A DNA stretch of 64,000 nucleotides from Flavobacterium sp. HJJ (GCF_015351475.1 NZ_JADKPR010000005.1:1-64000); one strand, 5' to 3'. Counted from the first letter of the stretch, positions 47,568 to 56,685 are shown. Notes: a model not told the origin generated them from the letters alone. Program-made: numbers and translations.

Positions 47568-48509
47568 TTTGCGATTTGTAATATAATCTTCAATGGCTTC
47601 ACGTGTTGTAAGCCAGTTTCGTCCTTCTTTATAAGCGTCTATCTTACCTGTCCGGGCTAATAGACTTATGTATTCCTGACCATATTCCATACCGGGTTCT
47701 TGAATAATATTTGAAATTTCCTGATATTCGGTATAATTGTCCGGCATTGCAGTTTTGTAAATATTCAAGGTACGTTCCAGTGCCTGACACATCAATAAAG
47801 TGAGTTTTTGATAATTACCTCCATTAGCCTGATTTAAGGCTTCGTAATATTTCTTTCGGTCATTTTTTAAAATAATAGCTGGAGGAAAACCACTTCGCAT
47901 TAATATTAAATTCATTGCCAATCGAACTGTCCGGCCATTACCATCAAAAAAAGGATGTATCCACACAAATTTATGATGAAAAATAGTTGCCAGCTCAATA
48001 TCATTCAACTGTAATGGATTGGTATTTATAAAATCAATTAATTCATCCAGTAAATCAGAAACTTTATTTGCATTTGGCGGTGTAAAATTGGCACCAGTTA
48101 TTCGGACTCCTCCATTACGGATTCGTCCTGCAAAATCATCTTCTATGGATCGTAAAACCAAACCATGCAATGACAATACATCGATACTGCGCAAAGTATA
48201 ATTATCATTTACAATTGAATATAAATAATCAATAGCCTTATCGTGATTATGTGTTTCAAAATGTTCTCTTAGTGATTTCCCTTTTACAGTTATCCCTTCC
48301 TGAATGACCATTTGGGTTTCGCGCAGGCTCATTGTGTTTCCTTCTATGCTGTTTGAGTTGTAGGTCCATTCAATGGAAAGGCTTTCCCTGATTTTATTCA
48401 ATGCAATATTGGGCAGAGGTCTGCTGGACTGCAGAATTTTTCGTTTTTCGTGCAATCTGTCAAAAGTTGACTGTAGTTCGTCTCGGTATGTTAAATTAAT
48501 GTCCCACAT
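47556..48509 (-). CDS. Fic family AMP-transferase with N-terminal inhibitory motif and C-terminal wHTH
   Basis: The 317-residue protein has a Fic_N-type region with the inhibitory motif SNSIEGN (S-x3-E-G, about residues 53-59), which makes it class II self-inhibited. The catalytic Fic motif is HPFFDGNGRTVRLAM (about 190-205). A C-terminal winged-helix/MerR-like DNA-binding segment follows (TGKIDAYKEGRNWLTTREAIEDYI) with a basic tail. It should transfer AMP to target protein hydroxyls once inhibition is relieved. The wHTH suggests it binds DNA, and a perfect 10-bp inverted repeat lies 16 bp upstream of its start. It lies between uvrA and clc, on the same strand as both. Confidence 0.92.
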   Translation of the reverse strand: MWDINLTYRDELQSTFDRLHEKRKILQSSRPLPNIALNKIRESLSIEWTYNSNSIEGNTMSLRETQMVIQEGITVKGKSLREHFETHNHDKAIDYLYSIVNDNYTLRSIDVLSLHGLVLRSIEDDFAGRIRNGGVRITGANFTPPNANKVSDLLDELIDFINTNPLQLNDIELATIFHHKFVWIHPFFDGNGRTVRLAMNLILMRSGFPPAIILKNDRKKYYEALNQANGGNYQKLTLLMCQALERTLNIYKTAMPDNYTEYQEISNIIQEPGMEYGQEYISLLARTGKIDAYKEGRNWLTTREAIEDYITNRKRKR

Positions 48510-48524
48510 ACCACAAAGATATAA

Positions 48525-48566
48525 TTAATATCGGATAGTTGAAAAAAAATATTTACCCGATATTAA
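48525..48566. promoter_or_regulatory. Operator-like inverted repeat upstream of fic
   Basis: TTAATATCGG (48525-48534) and CCGATATTAA (48557-48566) are perfect 10-bp inverted repeats with centres 32 bp (about three helical turns) apart. They fill the 59-bp gap between the ClC gene end and the fic start. A -7-like TATCTTTG (minus strand, 48514-48521) lies next to it. No T-tract follows in the minus direction, so a terminator is unlikely. Self-regulation by the Fic wHTH is plausible. Confidence 0.55.
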
Positions 48567-48568
48567 AA

Positions 48569-50362
48569 TTATTCTATCGTCATAGACTTCAACTTGCTTC
48601 GGTATACTTCCAGAGCGACAGATTTGGATATAAAACCATAATATTTGTCATCACTTATGACAGGAAGAAAAGCTTTTTTAGAACTCTCAAATTTATCCAT
48701 TACAATTTCCATACTCTGCGAAGGATGAACAATGGTAACTGGCTGAACCATAATTTCTTTTATTAAAGTATATTTTACTCTGTATGGATTAAAAATGATC
48801 TCCCTAATATCATTAAAATGTACAATTCCTAATAGACGTTTTTCATTGGAAACCACTGGGAAAATAACTTGATTTGAATGAGAAATCAAATCAACCAATT
48901 TTTCAAGAGTATCTTCTGGCTTAACAGTTAAATAATCGGTCTGAATAATTGAGGCGGTATTTAAAGTTGAAAGAACATTTGAATCTTTGTTACTGGTAAA
49001 AGCATGTCCCTTTTTGGCTAGATTTTTCACATCTAAAGAGTGTTTCTCAAATCGTTTTGAAATGGCAAAACTAATAGAGGCTACAATCATAAGCGGAATC
49101 ATTAAGCCGTAACCGCCAGTAATTTCAGCAATCAAGAAAATTGCGGTTAATGGTGCATGAAATAATCCGCTCAAAATTCCTGCCATACCAACCATCGTAA
49201 AATTACCAATGGGCAAATTAGTCAAACTGGTTAGGTTCAATAATTTTGAAAAGAAAAATCCAACATATGAACCCAGAAAAAGGGAAGGAGCAAAATTTCC
49301 TCCATTACCGCCACTTCCTAAGGTAATTCCTGTTGCAAAAGCTTTTAACAGTAATGAACATCCAATAAAAGCCAATAAAGCCCAATTATTGTTTCTAAAT
49401 TCACTAAAAAGAGTATTCTCTAATAATTCGCCCGGATCACTGCCGGCTAAACTGCGAATGCTTTCATAACCTTCTCCAAATAGTGTTGGAAAAACAAATA
49501 TCATAAGTGCTAAAATGGAAGCTCCAATAAGAGCTTTTGTATATAGAGGAAATCTAATATGTCCAAAAAAATGTTCCGTTTTTTGAAAATTTCTGGCGTA
49601 AAAAACAGATACAAATCCTGTAGATACTCCCAGTAATACATAATATGGAATATTATGGTAATTAAACGTTTCTCTGCTTGGAAAATTCAGCAAAATAGTC
49701 TCATCTAAGGCAATTGCAGAAACCAATGCTCCAGTAGCGGCAGCGATCATTATTGGCGTAAATGCAGAAACGCTGACATCAACAAGCAGCACTTCAACGG
49801 CAAACAAAACTCCAGCAATTGGAGCGTTAAAAGCGGCTGCTATACCAGCAGCGACCCCACAGCCAATTAGGAGTGTCCGATCTTTATAATGTAATTTATA
49901 CCGTTGTGCATAATTAGATCCAAATGCAGCACCGGTAACTACAATAGGGCTTTCAAGACCAGCAGAACCACCCATACCAACAGTTAGGGAGCTGGTCATG
50001 ATTTGGGCGTACATTTGTTTTTTCGGAATAATACTTGCTTTTTTAGCAACAGCGTATAAGATTTGTGAAGTTCCTTTTTCAATCGTTCCTCCCAAAAAAC
50101 GTTTAACTACAAAGACCGTAAGCATAATACCAATTACCGGAAGCATTATCTTGATAAGTCCAATTTTAAAAATAGCAGCATGGACAGTTATGTAAGTAGC
50201 AAATCTAAAAACCCAGTGAGCAAATGTTTTTAAAATAATTACAGCAATTGCAGAAGATATTCCAACTAAAACGCTTGATAAAAAGATAAATTGTTTTGGA
50301 GTTAAAGCCGATTGTGCTAAAGCCAGCAGAAGTTCTATTTTTGAAAAAAACTTTTTAAACAT
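48569..50362 (-). CDS. ClC family chloride channel/antiporter with C-terminal CBS pair
   Basis: The 597-residue protein has the ClC membrane core (about residues 30-440) with the selectivity segments GMGGSAGLESPIV (carrying the gating Glu of the GxExP motif), GSGGNGGNFAPSLF and the later Tyr-bearing GGYGLMIPLMI. Two CBS domains follow (about 470-597; VKPEDTLEKLVDLISHSN, VHPSQSMEIVMDKFESSKKA). The gating Glu suggests a proton-coupled exchanger, though the sequence alone cannot settle channel versus antiporter. Expression probably starts from a -33/-7 pair upstream. Confidence 0.93.
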   Translation of the reverse strand: MFKKFFSKIELLLALAQSALTPKQFIFLSSVLVGISSAIAVIILKTFAHWVFRFATYITVHAAIFKIGLIKIMLPVIGIMLTVFVVKRFLGGTIEKGTSQILYAVAKKASIIPKKQMYAQIMTSSLTVGMGGSAGLESPIVVTGAAFGSNYAQRYKLHYKDRTLLIGCGVAAGIAAAFNAPIAGVLFAVEVLLVDVSVSAFTPIMIAAATGALVSAIALDETILLNFPSRETFNYHNIPYYVLLGVSTGFVSVFYARNFQKTEHFFGHIRFPLYTKALIGASILALMIFVFPTLFGEGYESIRSLAGSDPGELLENTLFSEFRNNNWALLAFIGCSLLLKAFATGITLGSGGNGGNFAPSLFLGSYVGFFFSKLLNLTSLTNLPIGNFTMVGMAGILSGLFHAPLTAIFLIAEITGGYGLMIPLMIVASISFAISKRFEKHSLDVKNLAKKGHAFTSNKDSNVLSTLNTASIIQTDYLTVKPEDTLEKLVDLISHSNQVIFPVVSNEKRLLGIVHFNDIREIIFNPYRVKYTLIKEIMVQPVTIVHPSQSMEIVMDKFESSKKAFLPVISDDKYYGFISKSVALEVYRSKLKSMTIE

Positions 50363-50385
50363 TGTGATTGAACGTTGATTTATAA

Positions 50386-50419
50386 CAAAAATAGGCTTTT
50401 TTGATGTAAAAGCTACAAA
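50386..50419 (-). promoter_or_regulatory. Bacteroidota-type -33/-7 promoter of the ClC gene
   Basis: On the minus strand TTTG (50419-50416) and TATTTTTG (50393-50386) are 22 bp apart, within the TTTG-N17-23-TAnnTTTG pattern. The -7 ends 24 bp before the ATG. The -33 abuts the stop codon of the upstream protease gene. Confidence 0.5.
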
Positions 50420-51586
50420 TTATTCCATTAAAGACATGGCGTGTTTTGCAACAATTCCAAAATTATATCCTTGCGCTTGATCATAGCCAGCATAATTCAC
50501 AGCAATAAGCTGTCCGCATTCATTAAAAACCGGCGAACCACTGGCTCCATGGGTTGAAGTCACATTATACTGCACGCTAACACCATCAGATTCTTTGTTG
50601 ATCTGACCTTCATAAACCTGCACTTTTATCCCTTTTCGGGTATTAGCTAACTGCATTCCCATCGGATATCCGATCAAAATTGCATTGGTTCCTGGTTTTA
50701 TACTTGAATCATCCTGTACAGCATTATCCAAATCAACAATATTGGATACAGAATCTGGAAGGTTTTCACTATTAAGCTGTAAAATTGCAACATCAACCTC
50801 TTCTTCATCGGCAATTTTCAATACTTTACATTGCAGCCAATCATCTTTTGAGCCATGAAGAGCTACGCTGATTTCAACAGTTTTTGGAACAATTTCGATA
50901 TCCTCTAGTTTGGTGTAGATAATCTGACTCGTTATAGCTTTTTCTTCTGACTGATTTTCAGATATCAAGTCATTTACTTCAGTAGCAACACTTGATGAGT
51001 CAATATTTGCAGCAGGTGCCGAAGCAACTGGAGTTTCTTCAGCTTCTTCATCGGAATAATCACCTTCTTCTTCACCGCTGTAATCATTCCAGTGCAGTTC
51101 AAGGTAACTTTTATAATCTTTTTTATCAATAGAGTCAGGTAGAATTGCTGCGATATGATCTTTTAAATCGCTAAAATCATCCTCTTTAGTGTTATCATCA
51201 TACTTCCAAGGTTCGGCAACATGGTGGTTGGTAACTATTTTGCCATCTTCAGAAACAAAAAATCCTGTTCCGGAAATTGTTTTTTCCTCAAATGAATTGT
51301 CATCTACTGTAATCTGGAATGGTTCAGATCCTTTGATGGAAATTTGCAGTGCATAAGTGTGTTTGACAAGTACTACTGCATCTTTATATTTTTCATAAAT
51401 CTCAGTCTGATTATTGAGACAGACAGCTTCTTTTTTATTGAATTTATTCCAAACCCTTGGTATTATTATTACTCCGAGGACAATTAGAACGCCGGCTATT
51501 AATGCAATTTTTTTAGTTCTGGATTTGTTATCTATTTCAAATGAATTTGTTTCATTTTTTCCTTCAGAAGTCTGATTGTCTAGCAT
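50420..51586 (-). CDS. Membrane-anchored trypsin-like serine protease
   Basis: The 388-residue protein has one N-terminal transmembrane segment (about residues 29-45, KIALIAGVLIVLGVIIIP) and a chymotrypsin-fold domain. The catalytic triad is visible: His in KIVTNHHVAEPW, Asp in EEVDVAILQLNS, Ser in THGASGSPVFNECG. A low-complexity acidic insert (ESGEEEGDYSDEEAEE-like, about 170-215) lies within the domain. The orientation suggests the protease faces the periplasm. No PDZ domain is present, so it is not a standard Deg protein. Confidence 0.85.
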   Translation of the reverse strand: MLDNQTSEGKNETNSFEIDNKSRTKKIALIAGVLIVLGVIIIPRVWNKFNKKEAVCLNNQTEIYEKYKDAVVLVKHTYALQISIKGSEPFQITVDDNSFEEKTISGTGFFVSEDGKIVTNHHVAEPWKYDDNTKEDDFSDLKDHIAAILPDSIDKKDYKSYLELHWNDYSGEEEGDYSDEEAEETPVASAPAANIDSSSVATEVNDLISENQSEEKAITSQIIYTKLEDIEIVPKTVEISVALHGSKDDWLQCKVLKIADEEEVDVAILQLNSENLPDSVSNIVDLDNAVQDDSSIKPGTNAILIGYPMGMQLANTRKGIKVQVYEGQINKESDGVSVQYNVTSTHGASGSPVFNECGQLIAVNYAGYDQAQGYNFGIVAKHAMSLME

Positions 51587-51727
51587 TTTTATTGAATTTT
51601 TGTAAGCAAATTTAGTAAAACAAACCGTACTAATTATGAAGAGATTTATTTTTAATTTAAAATATTTTTACATAAAAATAAGTCTTTAATAATCAGCTGA
51701 ATGCAAATAAAATCAGCCGATTTTTTA

Positions 51728-52393
51728 TCATAAATTTTTCAAAGCTTCTCTTTTGCTCAAATTTTTTAGATCCGAAATAGATACAAAATTTTTGACCGCA
51801 ATGGGATTTGTTTTTGAATATTCACGCAGAGCCCAGCCAATGGATTTTTGGATAAAAAACTCATTTGAAGTTCCATGTTTCTCACAAAGTGTTTTAAGTA
51901 AATCAAAATCTGTTTTTCCTTTATAGCTTAGCTGAAAGAGAATCGCACTTCGATTGAGCCACATATTATCTGAGTTTGAAAAACGGGAGATAACATTGCC
52001 TCTTTCCAATGGAAATTCCAGCAGATATTCACCCAGAATAAATTTAGCAATAACATCCACACTGTCCCACCAGGAATGAGTAATTATAAGCTTTTCAATA
52101 AACTTAATATCTTCCTTTAAATATTTTTTTTTGAGATTTTTTATCAAAATTTCAAGAGCGCAGTAATGCAGTTCACGTTCTTTTTTTGAATATAATGACA
52201 ATGCTATTTCTCGTGAGTTTTCAGCAGTTTCCTTTTGGTTTTCAAGACAAATCTTTTTAAAAATAAATCTTCTTTCGTTAGTCTTTATACCAAAAAAAGG
52301 AAAATTGTTTTTCATATATTTTGACATAGCTTCTGCATTTACAGCATCAGCAGATTCATTAAAAGCTTTTTCTAAAGAGTAAATAAAATTCAT
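51728..52393 (-). CDS. AlkD-like DNA alkylation repair protein (HEAT repeats)
   Basis: The 221-residue protein is all helical, with AlkD-type repeats: NFPFFGIKTNERRFIFKKI, HYCALEILIKNLKKKYLKED, THSWWDSVDVIAKFILGEYL, WLNRSAILFQLSYKGKTDF, FIQKSIGWALREYSKTNP. WWDSVD and IGWALREY are strongly conserved in the family and line the DNA-binding groove. It should excise N3- or N7-alkylated bases. Its ATG overlaps the stop of the upstream ACP phosphodiesterase (ATGA), so the two are translationally coupled. Confidence 0.9.
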   Translation of the reverse strand: MNFIYSLEKAFNESADAVNAEAMSKYMKNNFPFFGIKTNERRFIFKKICLENQKETAENSREIALSLYSKKERELHYCALEILIKNLKKKYLKEDIKFIEKLIITHSWWDSVDVIAKFILGEYLLEFPLERGNVISRFSNSDNMWLNRSAILFQLSYKGKTDFDLLKTLCEKHGTSNEFFIQKSIGWALREYSKTNPIAVKNFVSISDLKNLSKREALKNL

Positions 52394-52974
52394 AACAAAA
52401 TTAATTTTTGATGAGCTTCGATTCTTATATCTTCAAAAAAAGCAATGAATTCCGACTCGAAATCACTATAATATTCAGAAAGTTCATTGGAGGAAAATCT
52501 CATTTTGGATTCATTTTTAGTTCTGCCATCCATTTGTGTCAAGATTTTACTGATTCCTTCTACGGTTTGGTAGCTCATCAGCCAATTGCGCTCAATCATG
52601 TACGGCATAATTCCTCTGGTTCTTTCAGATAAAAACTCATAATTATCATGAAGCGATTGGTAAAAACGGTTTGTGAAATCTGTCAGATTTTCTTTTGAAT
52701 AATTGCTCCAGTTTTTTGCCAAAAAATGATCATAAAAAACATCTGTAATTACGCCGGCATAGTGATGGTATTTTTCGTGCAGGCGTTTGGTGCTCTTTCT
52801 GAAAACAGGATGAGCATCGGTATAAGTATCTATGAAACGGTGCAGCAGAATTCCTTTTTGTATTTCCAGAGGATAAGTTTCAAATTGTTTACCCCTGATG
52901 CCGTCTGCCATGAAGTTTCCAATTTTTATCAAATCACTGTCTCCTGATAAATAGATGTGGGCTAAGAAGTTCAT
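52390..52974 (-). CDS. Acyl carrier protein phosphodiesterase (AcpH/DUF479)
   Basis: About 194 residues from MNFLAHIYLSGDSDLIKIGNF. The family motifs are NFLAHIYLSG, GNFMADGIRG, GILLHRFIDTYTDAHP and HYAGVITDVFYDHFLA (HD-like metal site). It removes the 4'-phosphopantetheine arm from acyl carrier protein. An ATG 33 codons earlier is rejected because that extension overlaps a repeat-like leader and the family begins at MNFLAH. It is divergent from glmM. The two 5' leaders share a 19-bp word. Confidence 0.88.
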   Translation of the reverse strand: MNFLAHIYLSGDSDLIKIGNFMADGIRGKQFETYPLEIQKGILLHRFIDTYTDAHPVFRKSTKRLHEKYHHYAGVITDVFYDHFLAKNWSNYSKENLTDFTNRFYQSLHDNYEFLSERTRGIMPYMIERNWLMSYQTVEGISKILTQMDGRTKNESKMRFSSNELSEYYSDFESEFIAFFEDIRIEAHQKLILL

Positions 52975-52984
52975 TGAAATTTTA

Positions 52985-53231
52985 GATTTTAGATTAACGA
53001 TTTCTGATTTAGAAATCAAGTCTGAAGATGTTTTTACGTGTGTTTGTTTGATAAAGATATAAAAAATCACCAATCCTTTTTATTAAAACAATTTGCTGCT
53101 CAAGATCCAATTCCTTTTTGCGATTTACTCCTTATAAAGACATAAACTTTTTTATATTTGCCTTAATAAAATAATTCTAATGTTTGATTGTAAAGTAGAA
53201 ATCTGCAATCTAAAATCGTTAATCTAAAATC
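52985..53231. repeat. Perfect 19-bp inverted repeat in the divergent acpH/glmM leaders
   Basis: GATTTTAGATTAACGATTT at 52985-53003 is the exact reverse complement of AAATCGTTAATCTAAAATC at 53213-53231. As a result, the same 19-base word sits about 10 bp upstream of the start codon of each of the two divergent genes, in the same orientation relative to each. It resembles the AATCTAA-type leader before pdxH. Confidence 0.85.
53153..53160 (+). promoter_or_regulatory. Possible -7 promoter element of glmM
   Basis: TATATTTG matches the TAnnTTTG pattern in the divergent acpH-glmM region, about 80 bp before the glmM start. A -33 TTTG at the right spacing is not seen. Confidence 0.3.
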
Positions 53232-53240
53232 ATAATTTAA

Positions 53241-54629
53241 ATGACTTTAATAAAATCAATATCAGGAATCCGAGGAACAATAGGGGGTAAAGTAGGAGAC
53301 AATTTGACTCCTGTTGATGCTGTGAAATTTGCTTCGGCTTATGGAACCTGGCTGAAAAATCATTCTAAAAAAGACAAGCTGACTGTTGTTGTAGGACGTG
53401 ACGCTCGTATTTCGGGACCTATGATTCACAATTTGGTTATCAATACACTAATTGGTTTAGGAATTAATGTAATCGATTTAGGTTTATCAACAACGCCGAC
53501 TGTTGAAATTGCCGTGCCATTGGAAAAAGCTGACGGAGGAATCATTTTAACAGCTTCTCATAATCCAAAACAATGGAATGCATTGAAATTATTGAATGAA
53601 AAAGGAGAGTTCTTGAGCGGTGCAGCCGGTGAAAAAATTCTTGAGATTGCCGAAGCAGAAGCTTTCGATTTTGCTGATGTAGATAGTTTAGGCCAGATCA
53701 CTGTAAATGATGCTTATATGGACATTCATATCGATGAAGTCTTGAACTTGCCATTGGTGGATATTGAAGCAGTAAAAGCGGCAAAATTTAAAGTTGTGGT
53801 CGATGGCGTAAATTCATCAGGAGGAATTATTATTCCAAGATTATTAGAATTAATGGGTGTTGAAGTAGTAAAATTATACTGTGAACCAAACGGGCATTTT
53901 CCTCACAATCCAGAACCTCTGAAAGAGCATTTAACGGATATTTCAGAATTGGTGGTTAAAGAAAAAGCGCATTTGGGAGTTGTTGTTGATCCAGATGTAG
54001 ATCGTTTAGCTTTTATCAGTGATGATGGTGAAATGTTTGGCGAAGAATATACATTGGTAGCCTGCGCAGATTATGTTTTGAGCAAAACTCCAGGAAATAC
54101 AGTTTCCAATATGTCATCTTCACGCGCATTGCGTGATGTTACTAACAAACATAATGGCAGCTATGAAGCCAGCGCAGTAGGCGAGGTGAATGTAGTAGAA
54201 TTGATGAAGAAAAACAATGCAGTCATTGGAGGCGAAGGAAATGGCGGTATTATTTATCCAGAATCTCACTACGGTCGTGACAGCATGGTGGGCGTGGCTT
54301 TATTTCTGACTCATTTGGCAAACAAAAAAATCTCAGTTTCTGCCTTGAGAGCTTCGTATCCTGAATATTATATGAGTAAAAACAAAATTGAATTGACACC
54401 ACAAATTGATGTTGATGCAATTCTTGCTGCAATGACCGAGAAATATAAAAATGAAGATATTACCACTATTGACGGAGTGAAAATTGATTTTGCCGAAAAT
54501 TGGGTGCATTTAAGAAAATCAAATACAGAACCTATAATACGTATCTATACCGAGGCTTCGAGCCAGAAATTAGCTGATGATTTAGCCTTGCGAATTATCG
54601 ATGAAATAAAAGCTGTTGCTGGAATATAA
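53241..54629 (+). CDS. glmM: Phosphoglucosamine mutase
   Basis: The 462-residue alpha-D-phosphohexomutase interconverts glucosamine 6- and 1-phosphate for UDP-GlcNAc, peptidoglycan and LPS synthesis. The phosphoserine loop is ILTASHNPKQWNALK, the metal loop DPDVDRLAFI, the sugar loop GEGNGGIIYPE, and the phosphate loop RKSNTEPIIRIYTEA. The start SISGIRGTIGG is typical. The KQWN variant after ASHNP favours GlmM over phosphoglucomutase. A strong terminator follows. Confidence 0.92.
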   Translation: MTLIKSISGIRGTIGGKVGDNLTPVDAVKFASAYGTWLKNHSKKDKLTVVVGRDARISGPMIHNLVINTLIGLGINVIDLGLSTTPTVEIAVPLEKADGGIILTASHNPKQWNALKLLNEKGEFLSGAAGEKILEIAEAEAFDFADVDSLGQITVNDAYMDIHIDEVLNLPLVDIEAVKAAKFKVVVDGVNSSGGIIIPRLLELMGVEVVKLYCEPNGHFPHNPEPLKEHLTDISELVVKEKAHLGVVVDPDVDRLAFISDDGEMFGEEYTLVACADYVLSKTPGNTVSNMSSSRALRDVTNKHNGSYEASAVGEVNVVELMKKNNAVIGGEGNGGIIYPESHYGRDSMVGVALFLTHLANKKISVSALRASYPEYYMSKNKIELTPQIDVDAILAAMTEKYKNEDITTIDGVKIDFAENWVHLRKSNTEPIIRIYTEASSQKLADDLALRIIDEIKAVAGI

Positions 54630-54632
54630 TCT

Positions 54633-54659
54633 AAAACCCGACTCCCGTCGGGTTTTTTT
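54633..54659 (+). terminator. Terminator of glmM
   Basis: AAACCCGAC / GTCGGGTTT form a 9-bp perfect stem over a TCCC loop followed by Ts. It starts 4 bp after the glmM stop and precedes the convergent tRNA gene. Confidence 0.9.
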
Positions 54660-54667
54660 ATGTATTG

Positions 54668-54741
54668 TCGGGATGACTGGATTCGAACCAGCGACCCCTA
54701 GCACCCCATGCTAGTACGCTGCCAGGCTGCGCTACATCCCG
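54668..54741 (-). tRNA. tRNA-Pro (anticodon GGG)
   Basis: Read on the minus strand the 74-base sequence folds as a cloverleaf. The acceptor stem is CGGGATG / CATCCCG, with a D-arm around GCGCAGCCTGGCAGC. The anticodon stem CTAGC / GCTAG encloses ATGGGGT (anticodon GGG), and the T-arm is CTGGTTCGAATCCAG. The discriminator is A and CCA is not encoded, so 3' processing and CCA addition are needed. It is alone here and probably has its own promoter. Confidence 0.94.
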
Positions 54742-54742
54742 G

Positions 54743-55107
54743 TTTTGAGTTTGCAAATATATTTTTTTACAGAAAATAAAAAAAGTTTGAGACTTGTTTT
54801 TCCACTATTAAAATAAAAGTATAGGTAGACAGCCCCTACAAAAATGATTCATAAAACTACTTTGCTATCATTTGCGGCTGAATTTTAAATTTAAAAATCC
54901 ATCCTTTTTTTATAATCTATAGATCAAATAGGTTAAATAGATATTTTGTCTAAAAGCCTATTTGTATGGATATTTCTCAAAAAGTTAGAGACTTAAAAGA
55001 ATAATATTGTAATAATTATCATTTTGTGTGATAAAAATCACAAAAATGTAAAAATGAAATTTCAAATATTGCAAAAAACTATATATTTGAAATCAAATTT
55101 AAACCCA
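54743..55107. other. AT-rich spacer before the aminotransferase gene
   Basis: About 365 bases between tRNA-Pro and the chosen aminotransferase start. I see no gene, hairpin or repeat. An in-frame extension of the aminotransferase frame up to a TTG at 55024 enters it, but that stretch (FQILQKTIYLKSNLN) looks like leader and not domain sequence. Confidence 0.55.
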
Positions 55108-56595
55108 ATGTCTGTACCCCCAAAAATTACATTATTAGAACAGTATTTTAAACAATTCAGAGACAATATTATCGGAATTGAACAAGAGTTTGAATCTCCT
55201 TATGGTAAACAAAAAATTGTATATACTGACTGGACAGCTAGCGGCCGTTTGTATCGCCCCATTGAAGAAAAACTGATGAATGAATTTGGACCATTTGTGG
55301 CCAATACCCATACAGAAACGACTGTTTCCGGAACAGCAATGACCAAATCATACCATCATGCCCGAAATATTATTAAGGATCATGTAAATGCCAGTTCTGA
55401 AGATGTTTTGATAACTGATGGAACCGGAATGACAGGTGTTGTAAATAAATTTCAGCGGATATTGGGACTGAAAGTGCCAGAAAATCTGACTGAGTATTTC
55501 ACTATTCCGGCTGAAAAAAAACCGATTGTATTTATTTCGCACATGGAGCATCATTCCAATCAGACTTCATGGCTGGAGACCATTGCTGATGTGGAAGTGA
55601 TTCCATCGTGTGAAGAAGGCCTTTTCAGTCTTTCGAATCTAACTGCATTATTAGAAAAACACAAAGACAGAGCATATAAAATTGCTTCGATAACTTCCTG
55701 TTCCAATGTGACAGGAATTAAAACACCATATCATGAAGCTGCAAAATTGATGCATGAACACAATGGCGTTTGTTTTGTGGATTTTGCCTGTTCCGGTCCT
55801 TATGTAAAAATAGACATGCATCCCGAAGATCCAGAATCCTATCTGGATGCTGTTTTCTTTTCCCCGCATAAATTTTTAGGAGGCCCTGGAACTTCAGGAG
55901 TTTTGGTTTTCAATAAAAAACTGTATCACAATATGGTGCCAGACTGTCCTGGCGGAGGAACTGTTTCCTGGACAAATCCTTGGGGCGAGCATAAATATCT
56001 GGATAATATCGAAGATAGGGAAGATGGCGGAACTCCAGGTTTTCTGCAGGTAATTAAAACAGCTTTGGCAATTCAGCTGAAAGAGCAAATGGGAGTTGAA
56101 AATATTCTTAAACGCGAACACGAAATCGTAGAATATGTTTTTGATGCACTGGGAAGTGTTCCAAATATAAAAATACTCGCAGGACAGCATCACGACCGTT
56201 TAGGAGTGATTTCATTTTTTATAGAAGATCTGCATTTTAATCAGGGAGTAAAATTATTAAATGATAAATTTGGAATTCAAACCCGCGGTGGCTGCAGCTG
56301 TGCGGGTACTTACGGGCATTTCTTGCTGCATGTGGATCAGGAAGCCTCCAATAAACTGGTTGATGAAATTAGTCTGGGAGATTTGATTCGAAAACCAGGG
56401 TGGATCAGAATGTCAATACATCCAACTACAGCAACAGAAGAAATTGAATATGTCTGCAACAGTATAAAATTATTAGCTCAAGAGCACAAAAACTGGTCAT
56501 TAGATTACGAATATGATAAAGTAAATAACGAATTTATTCATGAAAATGCGCAGGCATTAGAAGATATATTAGTCCAGAATTGGTTTTCTTTTTAG
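55108..56595 (+). CDS. Class V aminotransferase / cysteine desulfurase-like PLP enzyme
   Basis: About 495 residues from MSVPPKITLLEQYFKQFRDNI. The PLP lysine is in FFSPHKFLGGPGTSGVL, the active-site His block is SHMEHHSNQTSW, and CSNVTGI and VDFACSGPY bind the cofactor. The late RGGCSCAGTYGHFL motif has two cysteines, but the usual mobile catalytic cysteine of SufS is not clearly placed, so desulfurase activity is uncertain. It is longer than SufS (about 410) and belongs to a large Bacteroidota subgroup. The start is uncertain; ATG at 55054 or TTG at 55024 would add residues with no conserved sequence. Confidence 0.82.
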   Translation: MSVPPKITLLEQYFKQFRDNIIGIEQEFESPYGKQKIVYTDWTASGRLYRPIEEKLMNEFGPFVANTHTETTVSGTAMTKSYHHARNIIKDHVNASSEDVLITDGTGMTGVVNKFQRILGLKVPENLTEYFTIPAEKKPIVFISHMEHHSNQTSWLETIADVEVIPSCEEGLFSLSNLTALLEKHKDRAYKIASITSCSNVTGIKTPYHEAAKLMHEHNGVCFVDFACSGPYVKIDMHPEDPESYLDAVFFSPHKFLGGPGTSGVLVFNKKLYHNMVPDCPGGGTVSWTNPWGEHKYLDNIEDREDGGTPGFLQVIKTALAIQLKEQMGVENILKREHEIVEYVFDALGSVPNIKILAGQHHDRLGVISFFIEDLHFNQGVKLLNDKFGIQTRGGCSCAGTYGHFLLHVDQEASNKLVDEISLGDLIRKPGWIRMSIHPTTATEEIEYVCNSIKLLAQEHKNWSLDYEYDKVNNEFIHENAQALEDILVQNWFSF

Positions 56596-56619
56596 CAGCT
56601 AAAAATTAATATTTTCTAA

Positions 56620-56668
56620 TAAAAAAAAACTTAATCTAGACAGTCTGTCTAGATTAAGTTTTTTTTTA
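56620..56668. terminator. Strong bidirectional terminator
   Basis: A perfect inverted repeat: 14 bp of AACTTAATCTAGAC with flanking A9/T9 tracts, total stem up to 23 bp around a tiny loop. It separates the convergent aminotransferase and acyltransferase genes and can serve both. Confidence 0.93.
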
Positions 56669-56685
56669 TTTTTAAATTCGAAGTC

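Noticed and set aside
54668..54741. Integration (att) site in the tRNA-Pro gene
   Set aside because: No repeat of the tRNA 3' end and no integrase gene are visible nearby. The flanking genes are ordinary housekeeping genes.
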